This document shows, piece by piece, positions 6,329-8,248 of a DNA stretch of 8,248 nt; within the stretch, counting starts at the first letter, position 1, and each line of letters opens with the position of its first letter. The notes under the pieces were generated by a model. It searched no databases and was not told the DNA's origin. It worked only from the letters and a program-made list of their open reading frames with translations. Both the position numbers and the translations under genes were made by a program. The stretch comes from Clostridia bacterium (GTDB lineage Bacteria; Bacillota; Clostridia; Christensenellales; UBA1242): assembly GCA_016297915.1 (NCBI GenBank), contig JAEDFU010000027.1, forward strand, positions 1 through 8,248, read 5' to 3'.

Positions 6329-7093
6329 TTATTCGTTATTTTTCAAAAATTCTTCGGTTAATGTCCTATATGCAATTGCTCCTGTACACTTTGGATCATA
6401 CACGCAAATTGGTTCGCCAAAGCTTGGTGCTTCTGCCAAACGGATATTACGAGGAATGATTGTTTTGTAAACTTTTTTGCCAAAGTATTTGGTGATGTCT
6501 TGTGCTACTGATTGACCCAAATTGCTACGATTGTCTTTCATAGTAAGAACGACACCCTCAACATCAATATTTTCGTTTAGGTGTTTTTTGACAAGTTTTA
6601 TAGTGTACATAAGTTGGCTAAGTCCCTCAAGAGCAAAATACTCACATTGAATAGGAATAAGCACGCTATCACAAGCTGTAAGAGCATTGACTGTTATAAG
6701 CCCAAGTGATGGTGGACAGTCTATACATATATAATCATAGTTGTTTACAACCTTTTTGAGTATGTTTCTTACTACTTTTTCACGATTGTTCATTTGAACT
6801 AACTCAATTTCTGCACCGGCTAGATCTACATCTGACGGAATTAAGTCCAAATTTTCAAGTTTTGTAGGCACAATTACCTCATCTATTGTATTGTCGTCTA
6901 CAATAACATTATATATAGTCTTTGGTTTGCTGTCTTTTTCAATTCCCAAATTACTACTTGCATTGCCTTGTGGGTCGATATCCAAAAGCAATACTTTTTT
7001 GCCCATTTGAGCTAAGTAACCAGCCATGTTGACACAGGTGGTAGTTTTTCCTACTCCTCCCTTTTGATTTAAAAATGCTACTATTTTACCCAT
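6329..7093 (-). CDS. parA: Chromosome-partitioning ATPase ParA/Soj
   Basis: This is a deviant-Walker ATPase that forms ATP dimers on the nucleoid, is cycled by ParB, and in Bacillota also regulates the initiator DnaA. At 254 residues it matches Soj. Motifs: deviant Walker A KGGVGKTT (11-18) with signature lysine 11 and lysine 16; LLLDIDPQGNASSNL (35-49) with the switch aspartate at 40; Walker B YICIDCPPSLG (121-131); and PRNIRLAEAPSFGEP (214-228), whose arginines contribute to DNA binding in homologues. There is no MinD-type C-terminal membrane helix. The start is supported by AGGGGG at 7098-7103, 4 bases before ATG. It follows rsmG by 70 bp with no terminator between, and precedes parB, the usual partner order. 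Confidence 0.97.
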   Translation of the reverse strand: MGKIVAFLNQKGGVGKTTTCVNMAGYLAQMGKKVLLLDIDPQGNASSNLGIEKDSKPKTIYNVIVDDNTIDEVIVPTKLENLDLIPSDVDLAGAEIELVQMNNREKVVRNILKKVVNNYDYICIDCPPSLGLITVNALTACDSVLIPIQCEYFALEGLSQLMYTIKLVKKHLNENIDVEGVVLTMKDNRSNLGQSVAQDITKYFGKKVYKTIIPRNIRLAEAPSFGEPICVYDPKCTGAIAYRTLTEEFLKNNE

Positions 7094-7163
7094 ATTTCCC
7101 CCTACTCTTTATATTTTTTTGGTATTTTTACTATAGTTTTGCTATAAAAGTGATTGTTTTTTA

Positions 7164-7877
7164 TTAAAGTGGATTAATTCTTGGTTTGTTTCCACCTCGT
7201 GGATATTTATCGCTAATTGTGTTATTTTTCTGGATAGACACAACAATTCTTGTTGCATCTATTTCTTTTAGATAATATTCTTTGATGTATTCAACATTTA
7301 ATTTGAGTATTCTTAATGCGTTTTCGGCAGTTTTTAGCTCCTCGGAGTAGTTACTACCCTTGTAACATATGATTTTTCCGCCGTTTTTCAAAAAGGGTGC
7401 GGAATACTCAAGGACTATGTTTAGTGGAGCGACCGCACGAGAAACTACATAATCATATTGCTCACGATACTCTTTTTTTCGTGCTAAATCCTCTATTCTG
7501 GAGTGAATAACCTCAAATTTGTCTGCTAAATTCAACATATCCACGGTGTTTTTTACAAAGTCAGTCTTTTTGGTCACACTATCCACTGCAGTAATTTGAA
7601 GAGAAGAATTCATAATTTTAAGTGGAATACTAGGAAAACCTGCCCCACAGCCTATGTCGATTATCTTTGAATTATCTACGAATATATCTATAGGCAGAAT
7701 TGAATCTACAAAATGCTTAAAGATAACATCGTTTTCTTCGGTTATTGCAGTTAAATTATGAATTTTGTTGGTTTCGACTAATATATCATAATATTTTTTG
7801 AAATTATTTAGCTGTAATTCATTTAGTTTTAAATTGTATTCTAATGCGATATTAGCTAATTTTTCTTGAAAAGTCAT
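7164..7877 (-). CDS. rsmG: 16S rRNA (guanine-N7) methyltransferase RsmG
   Basis: RsmG (GidB) uses S-adenosylmethionine to methylate N7 of a guanine in the 530 loop of 16S rRNA (G527 in E. coli numbering); in many bacteria its loss gives low-level streptomycin resistance. The 237-residue length fits Bacillota. Visible are NLTAI (41-45), HFVDSI (55-60), the SAM-binding motif I IIDIGCGAGFPSIPL (72-86), AVDS followed by KKTDF (97-107), SRAVAPL (146-152), and the C-terminal KYPR plus basic tail (224-237). AAGGAA (7881-7886) lies only 3 bases before the ATG, and an in-frame stop 15 bases upstream excludes a longer form. It is the first gene of the group; the 142 bp upstream are AT-rich, with a possible TTGACT at 7926-7931 but no matching -10. 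The usual upstream partner mnmG is not visible. Confidence 0.96.
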   Translation of the reverse strand: MTFQEKLANIALEYNLKLNELQLNNFKKYYDILVETNKIHNLTAITEENDVIFKHFVDSILPIDIFVDNSKIIDIGCGAGFPSIPLKIMNSSLQITAVDSVTKKTDFVKNTVDMLNLADKFEVIHSRIEDLARKKEYREQYDYVVSRAVAPLNIVLEYSAPFLKNGGKIICYKGSNYSEELKTAENALRILKLNVEYIKEYYLKEIDATRIVVSIQKNNTISDKYPRGGNKPRINPL

Positions 7878-8019
7878 AAGTTCCTTATTGAATTAATGTA
7901 TTTTTGTGTGTTTTTAATATCAAAAAGTCAATTTGATTAATTAGTATTAGTAATTGATTTTTAAGATGTTTTTTGAATTATTCTTATTAATCTAAAGTTT
8001 TTATCTAATTTTAATATAG

Positions 8020-8101
8020 TTTCAATCTAAGTGAGCACGAAGAAATCGTGCGGATTGCTGAAAGCAATATAAAATTTGACTTGCTCAAATTTTATGATCA
8101 C
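8020..8101. repeat. Multi-hairpin repeat, copy 1
   Basis: This 82-bp unit recurs at 8167-8248 with two substitutions (8045 A to G, 8053 G to A). It contains three consecutive perfect hairpins: GCACGA/TCGTGC with loop AGAAA (8035-8051), ATTGCT/AGCAAT with loop GAA (8054-8068), and an 11-bp stem (8069-8079 with 8085-8095, loop CTTGC). One substitution falls in a loop and the other between hairpins, so all stems are intact in both copies. It is probably a dispersed or tandem extragenic palindromic repeat. A structured RNA is possible, but no promoter is seen. Confidence 0.85.
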
Positions 8102-8166
8102 AGATTATAATCAAGGAAGTTCAAGCAAAGTAGTCAGAATGACACCTTGAGTTGAACTGACGCGAC
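8102..8166. repeat. 65-bp spacer between multi-hairpin repeats, itself structured
   Basis: The spacer includes the palindrome GATTATAATC (8103-8112) and the mini-hairpin GTCA-GAA-TGAC (8133-8143). It also has two longer complementary pairs that cross each other: TCAAGG (8111-8116) with CCTTGA (8145-8150), and AGTTCAA (8118-8124) with TTGAACT (8152-8158). Whether it repeats beyond the window cannot be told. With copy 1 it makes a 147-bp unit. Confidence 0.5.
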
Positions 8167-8248
8167 TTTCAATCTAAGTGAGCACGAAGAAGTCGTGCGA
8201 ATTGCTGAAAGCAATATAAAATTTGACTTGCTCAAATTTTATGATCAC
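8167..8248. repeat. Multi-hairpin repeat, copy 2, reaching the window edge
   Basis: This is the second copy of the 82-bp unit, identical to 8020-8101 at 80 of 82 positions and starting 147 bp later. All three hairpin stems are preserved. The match continues to the last base of the window, so its true end and any further copies lie outside. Confidence 0.85.

Noticed and set aside
7903..7931. Promoter for rsmG with TTGACT at 7926-7931 as -35
   Set aside because: The hexamer at 17-bp spacing is CACAAA and no good -10 is found at 16-18 bp; not strong enough to annotate.
8020..8248. CRISPR repeat (copy 1 begins GTTTCAATC)
   Set aside because: The conserved unit is 82 bp with three internal hairpins and a single 65-bp interval, which does not fit CRISPR repeat-spacer geometry.
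1..8248. parS site for the ParB encoded here
   Set aside because: I looked for TGTTTCACGTGAAACA and close variants on both strands and found none.
1..8248. Recoded UGA (code 4 or 25) because no gene here stops with TGA
   Set aside because: Tryptophans are all TGG and no in-frame TGA is needed to complete any gene; six stops are too few to infer recoding.

Overview
This window comes from a low-GC bacterium, most likely an uncultured Bacillota (Clostridia- or Bacilli-like). The evidence is the strongly AT-rich sequence, AGGAGG-type ribosome binding sites in front of most genes, and the replication/segregation genes rsmG, parA (soj), parB (spo0J), recF and dnaN sitting together as they do near oriC in Bacillota. 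The standard bacterial code fits: recognisable genes run full length with TGG for tryptophan. The stops used are TAA five times and TAG once.

All six clear genes lie on the minus strand, so the window reads from high to low coordinate. rsmG (16S rRNA methyltransferase), parA and parB (chromosome segregation) and recF (recombination/repair) follow one another with gaps of 70, 122 and 72 bp. I see no terminator until a hairpin that overlaps the recF stop codon, so they are probably one operon. Next comes a 629-bp intergenic region without a convincing gene. It holds a 149-bp hairpin-forming element with 12-bp terminal inverted repeats, a second related but degenerate GC-richer island, and a degenerate ~36-bp tandem repeat. 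Then come a 708-residue uncharacterised protein with an HEMNH zinc-protease motif, its terminator, and dnaN (sliding clamp) with its own promoter and a terminator at the window's low end.

The order rsmG-parA-parB-recF-[zincin]-dnaN on one strand differs from the usual dnaA-dnaN-recF-gyrB block that diverges from the rsmG-parAB side in Bacillota. The oriC neighbourhood has been shuffled, and an accessory gene plus repeats sit at the junction. No dnaA gene, parS site or credible DnaA-box cluster is visible.

The high end (8020-8248), upstream of rsmG, carries two near-identical 82-bp copies (2 mismatches) of a multi-hairpin repeat spaced 147 bp apart. They are probably dispersed extragenic repeats or the start of an array running out of the window.

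Most of the window is housekeeping. The parts worth a second look are the metalloprotease-like protein, the repeat islands, and a near-identical promoter motif shared by that protein and dnaN. I see no convincing new multi-gene system.
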